Shown: positions 16,587 to 24,233 of the stretch, in pieces | How positions within the stretch are numbered: position 1 is the first letter of the stretch | How the letters are laid out: every line of letters begins with the position of its first letter | DNA from: Nitrosococcus halophilus Nc 4 | GTDB lineage: Bacteria; Pseudomonadota; Gammaproteobacteria; Nitrosococcales; Nitrosococcaceae | Direction: 5' to 3' | Assembly (NCBI RefSeq): GCF_000024725.1 | Contig: NC_013960.1 | Location: 248,001 to 312,000 of the forward strand | Length of the DNA stretch: 64,000 nt | Program-made: the position numbers and the translations under genes | Notes under the pieces: model-generated | Told to the model about the DNA's origin: nothing | What the model saw: the letters and a program-made list of their open reading frames with translations, nothing else | The model's database searches: none

Positions 16587-17567
16587 TTAATTTGTCTGTG
16601 GGGAATAATCCTGATGCGCCAATTGAGTGTTGAGTTTTTCCAGCAGGGGGTGGAAATCCATAGGCAACGGAATGGCTCCTTGGGCGCTAATTTCGTATTC
16701 GAAACGGGCTGCGGTTTGCCCCATAATAAACACAGGAACTGAGAGTTTTTGTACAAGTTCAGGCAACTCTGATTCGATGATATGCGGCGTAGGGGCGACG
16801 TTCCCTTGCAGCATCACTCCCTGGCATCTTGCTTTATTGGCGGCTTGGGTCATCTGGGCTAGGGGGACGTTCTCCCCTAGGAGAAGCGCCCGGTAGTTAT
16901 GGCTGACAATGACAAAAGCATTGAGCAGCAATTCCATTTCACTATGGTCATTGGGCAAACAGGCAAAAAGAAGCCGGGGGCCGGAATTGCGGGGATTTTG
17001 TTGCTGAATGCGTGCGCCTAACCGGTATTTCAGGTAATTTTTGAAGAAGCTTTCTTCGGCAGCCCCCAGTTCTAGGCGTTCCCGGTCCTGGCGCAGGTTG
17101 TCCAGCATGGGTTGAAGCAACCGTCGTAACGTGAGCTCAGTAGGGTAGAGGGAAAAAGCATTATGATAGATGGCGTCAATGGCGTTTTCATTGAAATGGC
17201 GAATAGCCTCTAGCAATGCTTCCGCTTGTTCTTTCCAAGTAGTCGTGGCCATTGCCTCTCCTATTTCACTGGCAGTCTCCGGTTTTTCCAGCAAAGGGCG
17301 AATTTGGCTGATCGCAAGACCCGAGCTCAGGAGGGTGACAATGCGGTGGACAAGGTTGATGTCCGCCTCGGAATAAAGACGATGTCCTTTAGGCGTGCGG
17401 CGAGGCTTGATGAGGCCGTAACGGCGTTCCCAGGCACGAAGCGTCACCGGATTGACCCCCGTGCGTAGGGCTACCTCGCGTATGGGGTAGAGGGCCTCCG
17501 GGGTTCCCTCCTGGGATTTTGAAGAGGCCATCGCCGGGCTTTTGGGGTCTGGGCTGTGATTTACCAT
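16587..17567 (-). CDS. MerR-family regulator with B12-binding-like C-terminal domain (LitR/CarH type)
   Basis: This 326-aa protein has an N-terminal MerR HTH (LYPIREVALRTGVNPVTLRAWERRYGLIKPRRTPKGHRLYSEADINLVHRI, residues about 25-80) followed by a helical bundle and a Rossmann-like domain as in LitR/CarH regulators. Those control light-inducible photolyase and carotenoid genes. The cobalamin motifs look degenerate: the ExH segment reads EESFFKNYL, and the HxxG loop reads NDHSEMELL, so B12 and light sensing are doubtful. I chose the ATG at 17567; an ATG at 17600 would lie inside the operator. It heads the merR-SDR-phr operon. Confidence 0.85.
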   Translation of the reverse strand: MVNHSPDPKSPAMASSKSQEGTPEALYPIREVALRTGVNPVTLRAWERRYGLIKPRRTPKGHRLYSEADINLVHRIVTLLSSGLAISQIRPLLEKPETASEIGEAMATTTWKEQAEALLEAIRHFNENAIDAIYHNAFSLYPTELTLRRLLQPMLDNLRQDRERLELGAAEESFFKNYLKYRLGARIQQQNPRNSGPRLLFACLPNDHSEMELLLNAFVIVSHNYRALLLGENVPLAQMTQAANKARCQGVMLQGNVAPTPHIIESELPELVQKLSVPVFIMGQTAARFEYEISAQGAIPLPMDFHPLLEKLNTQLAHQDYSPQTN

Positions 17568-17581
17568 AATAATAAATTTTA

Positions 17582-17600
17582 TTGTATAAGTTTTGTACAA
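17582..17600. promoter_or_regulatory. Putative MerR operator upstream of merR
   Basis: TTGTATAAGTTTTGTACAA, two TTGTAYAA octamers separated by 3 bp (one turn apart), lies 15 bp upstream of the merR start. The same arrangement occurs before the lipid operon at 59505-59523 (16 of 19 bases identical). It also forms an imperfect dyad. Confidence 0.6.
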
Positions 17601-17741
17601 TAATAGATAAAAATAACCCAGAACTCAACTAGGAAAATAAAAAGAGAACTGGTTCACTCTATCTTCCCTGACGCCCGATGGAAATAAGCCTATTATGCTA
17701 GTATCTCACCCGAAAGCTTCAGGCACATTATCGGTGGCGAT

Positions 17742-18515
17742 ATGAATGATCAGCAGCTGTTACGTTATAGTCGTCAGATTTTGCTGCCTCAGATTGATAT
17801 TGAAGGCCAGCGAAAATTGCTTAATGCCCGGGTCTTAGTGATCGGGGTCGGCGGTTTAGGGTCACCAGTCGCCTTGTATCTTGCCGGAGCGGGGGTGGGG
17901 CAGTTGACCCTTGTGGATCCTGACCAAGTAGAACTCTCCAATTTGCAACGACAAATTCTGCACGATAGCGAGGCCATTGGCTTACCTAAAGTAGAATCTG
18001 CTCGACGTCGCCTCCAGGATTTGAACCCGGAGGTGGAGGTGCGGGCAGTGGCTGATCGGCTGGAGGGTGAGGATTTAGAGGCGGCAGTCGCCCAGGCAGA
18101 CGTGGTGGTGGACGGCAGTGATAATTTTGCCACCCGCTTTGCCGTGAATATCGCTTGCGTTCGGGCGGGGCGGCCATTGGTTTCTGGCGCTGCCATCCGT
18201 ATGGAAGGGCAGGTGGCGGTGTTTGATAGCCGGCGACCAGAGGGTGCCTGTTACCATTGCCTTTTTCGTGAAGGAGAAGAGAACGAAGAGACCTGTTCCC
18301 AAACGGGGGTGATTGCGCCCTTATTGGGTATTATTGGGAGCGTTCAAGCCATGGAAACCCTCAAGCTGCTGTTGGGCATAGGCCAGAGTCTCCAGGATCG
18401 ATTGTTGTTGTTCGATGCCCTGGGGATGCACTGGCGTGAGATCCGGATTCGCAGGGATCCCCAATGCCCTATCTGTAATGATTTCCAAGATAGATCACAG
18501 GAGTTGGCCAAATGA
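17742..18515 (+). CDS. moeB: MoeB/ThiF-type adenylyltransferase
   Basis: This 257-aa E1-like enzyme activates the C-terminal Gly of a sulfur-carrier protein (MoaD, ThiS or similar) by adenylation. It has the nucleotide-binding GVGGLGSP, the DPDQVELSNLQRQ segment, DGSDNFATRF, and the zinc ligands in CYHC and CPIC. The ETCSQTGVIAPLLGIIGS loop is typical of MoeB/ThiF. It overlaps the following JAMM peptidase gene by ATGA. No moaD or thiS is adjacent, so molybdopterin versus thiamine or cysteine pathway is undecided. Confidence 0.9.
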   Translation: MNDQQLLRYSRQILLPQIDIEGQRKLLNARVLVIGVGGLGSPVALYLAGAGVGQLTLVDPDQVELSNLQRQILHDSEAIGLPKVESARRRLQDLNPEVEVRAVADRLEGEDLEAAVAQADVVVDGSDNFATRFAVNIACVRAGRPLVSGAAIRMEGQVAVFDSRRPEGACYHCLFREGEENEETCSQTGVIAPLLGIIGSVQAMETLKLLLGIGQSLQDRLLLFDALGMHWREIRIRRDPQCPICNDFQDRSQELAK

Positions 18516-18916
18516 CAGAAGTGATGCTTCCGCGGACTATGGTTAACCAACTGCTGCATCAAGCACAAGCGAGTTCCCGGCGGGAAATCTGTGGATTGAT
18601 TGGTGCCCGTAACGGCACCCCCTCTAACTGCTACCCGGTCAACAATATTGCTCCCGACCCGCAACGGCAGTTTTTCATGGACCCACAAGGCCAGATCGAG
18701 GCTATGCGTCGTATGCGCGAGGGAGGAGAGGAATTGTTCGGCATCTACCACTCCCATCCCGAGACTCCCCCCTTGCCTTCAAAGAGTGATCTGGCCCAGG
18801 CGGCTTACCCGGACGCTTTGTATCTCATCATTTCCCTGAATACGAAAGGGGTGCTGGAGATGCGGGGTTTTCGGTTGCAGGGGGAAGCCTACAAGGAAAT
18901 CGAACTCCAATTATAG
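18512..18916 (+). CDS. JAMM (M67) metallopeptidase
   Basis: This 134-aa MPN+ domain protein has the zinc motif Glu25 (REICGL), HSHP (80-83), Ser90 and Asp93 (PSKSDLAQA). Family members remove residues from the C-terminus of sulfur-carrier proteins to expose the GlyGly end, or act with ThiF/MoeB E1 enzymes. Translational coupling with moeB through a 4-bp overlap supports this. Confidence 0.9.
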   Translation: MTEVMLPRTMVNQLLHQAQASSRREICGLIGARNGTPSNCYPVNNIAPDPQRQFFMDPQGQIEAMRRMREGGEELFGIYHSHPETPPLPSKSDLAQAAYPDALYLIISLNTKGVLEMRGFRLQGEAYKEIELQL

Positions 18917-18984
18917 TTTACCCTAGACATGGAAATCCTGATGGCGATACTTCCCCTGCCGATAATTCGGCGCCAGGAGAGCTC

Positions 18985-20322
18985 ATGAGTTTGCCCGAGA
19001 ATCAAGAACCGGCTACTTTGAAGCTGATGGCGGAAGAGGTGCTGAATGAAGCCCGCGCCCTGGGGGCGACGGCGGCCGAGGTGGGGATTGACGCCCAAAC
19101 GGGCCTTTCGGTAAGCGTTCGCTTAGGCGAGGTGGAAACGGTAGCCCATCACCGTGACAAGAGACTTAGGATAACGCTCTATTTCGGCCATCGAAAGGGC
19201 TCGGCAAGCACTTCCGACTTGCGCCCTGCGGCCCTGCAAGAGACGGTTCGGGGGGCGGCGAGTATTGCCCGTTATACTGCCGCTGATCCTTGCTCAGGAT
19301 TAGCCGAGCCCGAGTTGATGGCCCGGGACATCCCGGAGCTGGATCTTTGCCATCCTTGGGGATTGAGTGGGGAAGAGGCCATTGCCGTGGCTCGTCGCTG
19401 CGAGGAGGCAGGCCGCAGCTTTGACAATCGGATCGTCATCTCGGAGGGGGCGGAACTCTCTACTCGGCAAGGCTATCGGGTGTATGCCAATAGTCATGGT
19501 TTTTTGGGAGGCTATGCCAGCACCCGCCATAGTTTGAGTTGCGTCCTGGTGGCCCGGACTGAAGCAGGCATGCAGCGGGATTACTGGTATACCAGGGCCC
19601 GGGACTGGAGAGAAATGGAACCTGCCGAGGCAGTGGGTATAAAAGCGGCCCGGCGCACGGTGGCCCGTCTTGATCCTCGGCGGTTACCTACCGGCGCAGT
19701 GCCGGTATTGTTTGCCGCGGAAGTGGCTTCCCGTTTGTTTGCTCATTTTGTTGCCGCAATTGGGGGTGGGGCCCTGTATCGCCGGTCCTCTTTTCTCCTT
19801 GATCATCTGGGTAAGCAAATTTTTCCTTCCTTTGTGCGCCTCCACGAACAACCCCATTTGCCCAAGGCTCTGGGAAGCGCTGCTTTTGATAATGAGGGGG
19901 TGGCGACCCAAGCCCGGGATATCGTCACGGACGGTGTCCTTCAAGGCTATGTTCTAGGCAGTTATGCCGCTCGGAAACTGGGGATGAAAACGACCGGCAA
20001 CGCAGGCGGGGTACACAATCTTACCGTGGATCCTGGCCAGCATGATCAATCTGCTCTCCTCAAGCAAATGAACCGGGGTTTGCTCGTGACCGAGCTGATG
20101 GGGATGGGGGTTAACCTGGTGACTGGCGATTATTCCCAGGGAGCGGCGGGCTTTTGGGTAGACAAGGGTGAAATTCAATACCCGGTGAGCGAAATTACCC
20201 TTGCCAGCAATCTGCGGGATATGTTCTTAGGGATAGGGGAAGTGGGGACGGATATGGAGATGCGGGGGAATATCCGTACCGGTTCTGTCTTGATAGATGG
20301 GATGACTGTGGCCGGTGAATAG
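18985..20322 (+). CDS. pmbA: Metalloprotease-related protein PmbA/TldE
   Basis: This 445-aa protein matches PmbA (TldE), the non-catalytic partner of TldD in the TldD/E protease that matures microcins and cleaves unfolded or antitoxin peptides. Signatures include SVSVRLGEVETV near the start, GGALYRRSSFLLDHLGKQIF, TTGNAGGVHNLTV and GSVLIDGMTVAGE at the C-terminus. tldD is not in the window. The ATG at 18985 follows AGGAGAGCTC, a good RBS. Confidence 0.93.
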   Translation: MSLPENQEPATLKLMAEEVLNEARALGATAAEVGIDAQTGLSVSVRLGEVETVAHHRDKRLRITLYFGHRKGSASTSDLRPAALQETVRGAASIARYTAADPCSGLAEPELMARDIPELDLCHPWGLSGEEAIAVARRCEEAGRSFDNRIVISEGAELSTRQGYRVYANSHGFLGGYASTRHSLSCVLVARTEAGMQRDYWYTRARDWREMEPAEAVGIKAARRTVARLDPRRLPTGAVPVLFAAEVASRLFAHFVAAIGGGALYRRSSFLLDHLGKQIFPSFVRLHEQPHLPKALGSAAFDNEGVATQARDIVTDGVLQGYVLGSYAARKLGMKTTGNAGGVHNLTVDPGQHDQSALLKQMNRGLLVTELMGMGVNLVTGDYSQGAAGFWVDKGEIQYPVSEITLASNLRDMFLGIGEVGTDMEMRGNIRTGSVLIDGMTVAGE

Positions 20323-20446
20323 GGAGAGGGGATTGTTCTTTTTTCTCATTGAGACACAGGATTTATAGACTTTCCCTACCATCTCTATAATGGGGGCAAT
20401 ACCCTTTCAATCCATGGAGGACGGGGTGTCTAACCCCTAGCGTGCT

Positions 20447-21202
20447 ATGAAAAAACTGTTAACCCTGAGCTTGTTAGGTGGATTTCTCTTAGGAAATGTC
20501 ACCTACCCTCTCTTGACGGGCTATATGTCCGCTGATTTAATCCTGGGAGACGAGACTTTTCCTGCCCTCAGGGTATGGGACTTCACGGATCGGCTGATAA
20601 ATACTCGTCTCTTTGTTTCCAATACCGCCCGCTCCGAAGGAGATACCCCTGCCTTCTTTTATACCCAAATCCCCCCTGGCGTTTCGGGCGCTCATTCTCC
20701 CATTGCTTCGGCTGTTCGCTCGGAGGGATCGGCAGAGGCGGTTGGGGGATTCTTTTACAGTGAGACCGAGGGGCCGGGTCCCGCCTTTGGTTCCAATAGC
20801 TTCGCCGCTACCTATTCAGGCGCCCCGGCTATTGGACTTGAAGTCAATGGGTTGAATTTTTCCGGTGACCCTGGTGTTCCGGTGCGAGGCATGGATATTG
20901 TCAACGGAGGAAATGCGGCCACGCAATGGGCTTTAGGGATTGAGACTTCGAACAACCAACCGGAGGGAAAGCCCAAAATAGGGATTATGCTGGCCGGTTC
21001 CGCCCATGGCTTTTTCCATGCTCCAGCAAGTGAAAGCGGGATTGTTGTTGATCATATTGATTCCGGCGAAGCTATTCGTATCCAGGCAGGGGATCACATC
21101 AGTTTTAATAACGAAGGGACCGTTTCTATGAAATATAATCCCGAAACCAATCAAATTGAATTTTATAACAAAGACGAGTTAAAGTTCGCTATTCCCATGT
21201 AG
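20447..21202 (+). CDS. Exported protein, tail-fibre-like repeats
   Basis: This 251-aa protein has a signal peptide or anchor (MKKLLTLSLLGGFLLGNVTYPLL). The mature part resembles trimeric phage-tail or surface-fibre segments (GAPAIGLEVNGLNFSGDPG, GMDIVNGGNAATQWALGIET, GIMLAGSAHGFFH). It ends in a beta-rich NEGTVSMKYNPETNQIEFYNKDE. I cannot name the family; a surface or host-adopted phage-derived protein is an inference. No other phage genes are nearby. Confidence 0.6.
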   Translation: MKKLLTLSLLGGFLLGNVTYPLLTGYMSADLILGDETFPALRVWDFTDRLINTRLFVSNTARSEGDTPAFFYTQIPPGVSGAHSPIASAVRSEGSAEAVGGFFYSETEGPGPAFGSNSFAATYSGAPAIGLEVNGLNFSGDPGVPVRGMDIVNGGNAATQWALGIETSNNQPEGKPKIGIMLAGSAHGFFHAPASESGIVVDHIDSGEAIRIQAGDHISFNNEGTVSMKYNPETNQIEFYNKDELKFAIPM

Positions 21203-21409
21203 CCCGAATTTGGAATAAGCAGTGCCCTGTCTCGAAGCAAGAAGCCGATGGTTTCATTCAAGTATTCTTCATTGCTTTGAAGATGAAAATGTGGTGAGCA
21301 CCGATGTTGAAGATACTTCGGCAGAGGGAGTGGAATTTTCTCTCCTGATAACCTTAAATTATTAAGAGTAAGCCCGAAAAAACCAGTCCTTTAATTTCAG
21401 GAATATACC

Positions 21410-22132
21410 ATGAGTTTTGGAAATATCGTCGGACGGTTGCTGCAAGGAATGGCCGGTCAGAGTCGTTCCAGGTTGGAACATACGGCTAGTTCCCAAGGTC
21501 TTGGCGGCCTGATGGATATTGCTCAGGATTTTCTTAGCAATAAACAGGCAGGTGGTATGACGGGCGGGCAGCTTGGCAGCCTTGGTGCGCTTGCTGGAGC
21601 GCTACTGGGAGGTGGCGGCAGTGCAGCAAAAGGTGCTGCCGGTGGAAGTGCCATGGCGATTCTGGGGGCGCTGGCAGCTAAAGCGCTTCAGAATAAGCAG
21701 AATGCCCAACCCTCGTCCACGAACCTCACCTCCGGAGCGCAGCCGCTGCCCCAAGAGGAAATGGAAGCACTGACTGCGCCCCAAACAGAACGACTTGTGA
21801 TCCGGGCCATGATTACCGCAGCCAAATCGGATGGACAGCTGGATCAGAAGGAAATGGATAGTATCTTCGGCAAGATTAATACCGACGGTGTGACCGATGA
21901 AGAACGTCGGCTCGTCATGGACGAATTGAGCCGTCCCATGGATTTACAGGCGCTGGTTTCATCCGTACCAAATGAGGCGGTTGCAGCCGAACTCTATGCC
22001 GCTTCGCTATTTGCCATCGACATTGATACGGAAGCTGAGAGAATCTACCTGCGGCAATTGGCGCAGGCGCTAGAGCTAGATGCGGGGACGGTTGCCCGTC
22101 TCCACCAACTGACAGGCTCACCCCCTGTGTGA
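21410..22132 (+). CDS. DUF533 (YebE-like) protein with TerB-like domain
   Basis: This 240-aa protein has a Gly/Ala-rich hydrophobic N-terminal half (GALLGGGGSAAKGAAGGSAMAILGALAAKAL) and a C-terminal TerB-like helical domain (RLVIRAMITAAKSDGQLDQKEMDSIFGKI ... AAELYAASLFAIDIDTEAERIYLRQLAQAL). This is the DUF533/YebE layout of inner-membrane-associated proteins of unknown role. Start ATG at 21410. Confidence 0.88.
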   Translation: MSFGNIVGRLLQGMAGQSRSRLEHTASSQGLGGLMDIAQDFLSNKQAGGMTGGQLGSLGALAGALLGGGGSAAKGAAGGSAMAILGALAAKALQNKQNAQPSSTNLTSGAQPLPQEEMEALTAPQTERLVIRAMITAAKSDGQLDQKEMDSIFGKINTDGVTDEERRLVMDELSRPMDLQALVSSVPNEAVAAELYAASLFAIDIDTEAERIYLRQLAQALELDAGTVARLHQLTGSPPV

Positions 22133-22155
22133 CAAAGTGAAAATAGCTGGGGAAA

Positions 22156-22183
22156 GTGCCAGTGCCAGTGCCAGTTCCAGTCC
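22156..22183. repeat. GCCAGT short tandem repeat
   Basis: Four near-perfect GCCAGT/TCCAGT units in 28 bp lie just beyond the 3' end of the truncated AlkB gene. It may mark a replication-slippage or recombination scar. Confidence 0.5.
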
Positions 22184-22202
22184 ATTTACATGAAAAAATT
22201 CC

Positions 22203-22721
22203 TTAGCTCACGGATGCGATTATTGGATTTTTTCCGAGTTCAGGTTCATCGTCGCTATGCCAAGAAACCCCATCCAATCCACTTCGGTAATAATTGAGAA
22301 GAACGCTGTTGAATGGAGCTAGGCTTGCTTGCTCGATTGCACTCTTTATCTCCAATAAAGGCGCGGTCCAAGGCATGGCTACGGTACGGATTCCAGAATA
22401 CGTATAAATTTTGCCGACGTCTCCATACCAAGCCGTAAGGCGCGGAACATCATATGTTTTGCCATAGAGTTTGATTTGTTCTTGGGTCCAGGTTACCTTC
22501 GTCCTCAAAACCTCTAAGTAAAGATCCGCTTCATTAGAACTGAAAAATTTTGGCAACAATAGCAGCTCGGCGTCTGGTAATACCACTTTCATGTAACTTT
22601 GCACCGCATGAGTGTAGTCTAAACAACCAGTTGAAGCCTTAATAGGTTGCATTCTTTGGTTAAATTGGTATAAGTGGATAAGTCGTGGTTCTGAGTTAAT
22701 ATTTTCCATGTTACCAAACAA
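22203..22721 (-). pseudogene. alkB: AlkB-family 2OG-Fe(II) dioxygenase, 3' truncated
   Basis: The 172-codon frame carries the AlkB2/3-like N-terminal part (PRLTAWYGD, then FNSVLLNYYRSGLDGVSWHSDDEPELGKNPIIASVS) with the HxD iron ligands. It stops at the point where family members continue with SLGATRRFQL and the distal His and Arg that complete the iron/2-oxoglutarate site. The sequence after the stop shows no AlkB continuation in any frame, so about 45 residues are gone and activity is unlikely. AlkB enzymes repair alkylated DNA bases. Confidence 0.75.
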
Positions 22722-22753
22722 CTAGGAGAGCGGCACTGTCGTGCCCCGACGGG

Positions 22754-23335
22754 CTAATGTTTGAGATGATATGTAACCCCGGAAGTGCCAACTGAAATGT
22801 TTCCGGATAGCCTTAGTTCTTCATAGATTTTTTCTGCTGAAACTTCCGAATTCATATGTTTGCATTGTGAATTTATCCAGTTAATTAGTGAAGGCTTTTT
22901 TCTTGGCCTTTTCCTGCCATCTATTTGCTTTATCCGAGAGACGACTAAATTTGCACATTCGCTGAGTTCAATAGAATAGTTAGCATTAATTACCTTGTTC
23001 TTTGTGGAAATGCGCTTACATGGCCTGTCGATTTTTTTTAGGTGATTTATAAGTCCATTAAAACCCGTATCATTTGTGATGATGTGAAACTCTATGTCTT
23101 TTGCTGCTGATTCGTGAAGCCGCCCTACATGGAATGCTATATGAAAGTCAAGGTTGTTTGCACCAATCGTTTTTATCCCAATCAGCTCAATTCTGCAAAA
23201 CTCTGTTGATGGTAATTCACCGAGCTTAATCTTGGTATTTTTGGGTCCGCAAAATAAGAAAACTCTCTCATAATCCAAGAGGCTAAATCCTTCAAGACTC
23301 CCCACATTTTCGTAATCGACAAATCCCCAAATCAT
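22754..23335 (-). CDS. PIN/NYN-like nuclease domain protein
   Basis: This 193-aa protein begins MIWGFVDYENVGSLEG and has conserved acidic positions at FVDYEN, NNLDFHIAFHVGRL and TNDTGFNGLI, the pattern of NYN/PIN-like RNases (metal-binding Asp residues). The C-terminal part (about 125-193) is basic and ends in a small winged-helix-like segment. A small ORF with its own RBS is placed just upstream in the same direction. The AT-rich composition suggests acquisition. RNase activity is inferred. Confidence 0.7.
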   Translation of the reverse strand: MIWGFVDYENVGSLEGFSLLDYERVFLFCGPKNTKIKLGELPSTEFCRIELIGIKTIGANNLDFHIAFHVGRLHESAAKDIEFHIITNDTGFNGLINHLKKIDRPCKRISTKNKVINANYSIELSECANLVVSRIKQIDGRKRPRKKPSLINWINSQCKHMNSEVSAEKIYEELRLSGNISVGTSGVTYHLKH

Positions 23336-23345
23336 GAAATTTTTC

Positions 23346-23444
23346 CTATGTAGATGCTAATGGCGCACATCGCCAGCGATCAAAAACAGGGTTATAAAAA
23401 ATATTATTATTAGGCTCATTCTCTTGCTCTGCTTCTTTAGCCAT
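23346..23444 (-). CDS. Small ORF upstream of the PIN/NYN gene (32 aa)
   Basis: ATG at 23444 preceded by GGAGA at 6 nt, 32 codons, stop TAG at 23346-23348, 10 bp before the PIN/NYN start. The product is acidic, Asn/Glu-rich at its start, and ends RWRCAPLAST. It could be a translated leader or a mini-partner; only the RBS and position support it. Confidence 0.3.
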   Translation of the reverse strand: MAKEAEQENEPNNNIFYNPVFDRWRCAPLAST

Positions 23445-23670
23445 AGCATTTCTCCAATTGCTTTCCAGCCTAACCATAGAGCGACTCACCCTAATGACAC
23501 TTCATTAGGACCTCAAAAATGAAATAGGGGAATAGTAGCGCCGTGCCCCTATCTATTTAATTGGTAAGTTACTGTTATTCTTGACGTTCGCCAGGAATGC
23601 TTCTGTTGGTGGCCTATTAATGCCTGCAAAATTAGGCGGGATATAGGGTGCAGGAGGGTTAGCCCTTAAG

Positions 23671-23685
23671 CACGGCGACGCCGTG
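23671..23685. repeat. Perfect palindrome CACGGCG-A-CGCCGTG
   Basis: A 7-bp perfect dyad within the 23445-23763 gap. The flanking GCGCCGTGCCCCTA recurs at about 23538-23552, and a similar GCGCCGTACCCA is part of the longer repeats at 26850 and 54545. No further gene is visible in this gap. Confidence 0.5.
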
Positions 23686-23763
23686 CCCCTAGTTGAAACC
23701 CTTCTTGCTGAGCACTATCTTTAAGGTTAATCATTTTGTTTAAACAACCTCTCCAGTGTTGGA

Positions 23764-24210
23764 ATGTACACATTACTTTTACTCATAACTATTGTTCTAT
23801 TGGGAGCCTATTTTCTACGCGATCAAATCCCGATAAGATTCTTTCAGCAGCATGAGAGGCAAGCCGCGGGCGTGACTGCTGTAGCTACTTTTCTCAGTGG
23901 AGTCTTGCTTATCGCCGGGGTGAGTGGCTTCGAACCTAGGTTGGGAATCTTGATAAGCATGTTGGGCCTGCTTACGTGGATTGCCAAACAGCATCCCGAT
24001 ACGGTACTCCATGCCCTTGAAGGGCTAGGAAGTTATTGGAATCCTTTCACTCACCGTTTGTTCTCTCCCCTTCTTGGTTGGCCTCTTTTCCTCATGGGGC
24101 TTGTTATCGCCACTCCGCCCGCCTTATGGATTGATTTAATCGGTGTTGTGATAATTTACGGCATCGCTGTAGTTTATGCACAGCAGGATAAATCCAAAAT
24201 AGAACCCTAA
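23764..24210 (+). CDS. Small integral membrane protein, unknown
   Basis: This 148-aa protein has about four predicted transmembrane segments (residues about 2-18, 39-57, 60-75 and 95-140) and a short charged C-terminus. I do not recognise a family. It is convergent with the ClC channel gene, 24 bp apart. Confidence 0.55.
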   Translation: MYTLLLLITIVLLGAYFLRDQIPIRFFQQHERQAAGVTAVATFLSGVLLIAGVSGFEPRLGILISMLGLLTWIAKQHPDTVLHALEGLGSYWNPFTHRLFSPLLGWPLFLMGLVIATPPALWIDLIGVVIIYGIAVVYAQQDKSKIEP

Positions 24211-24233
24211 CCCTTGAGCCAACGGAATAATGG

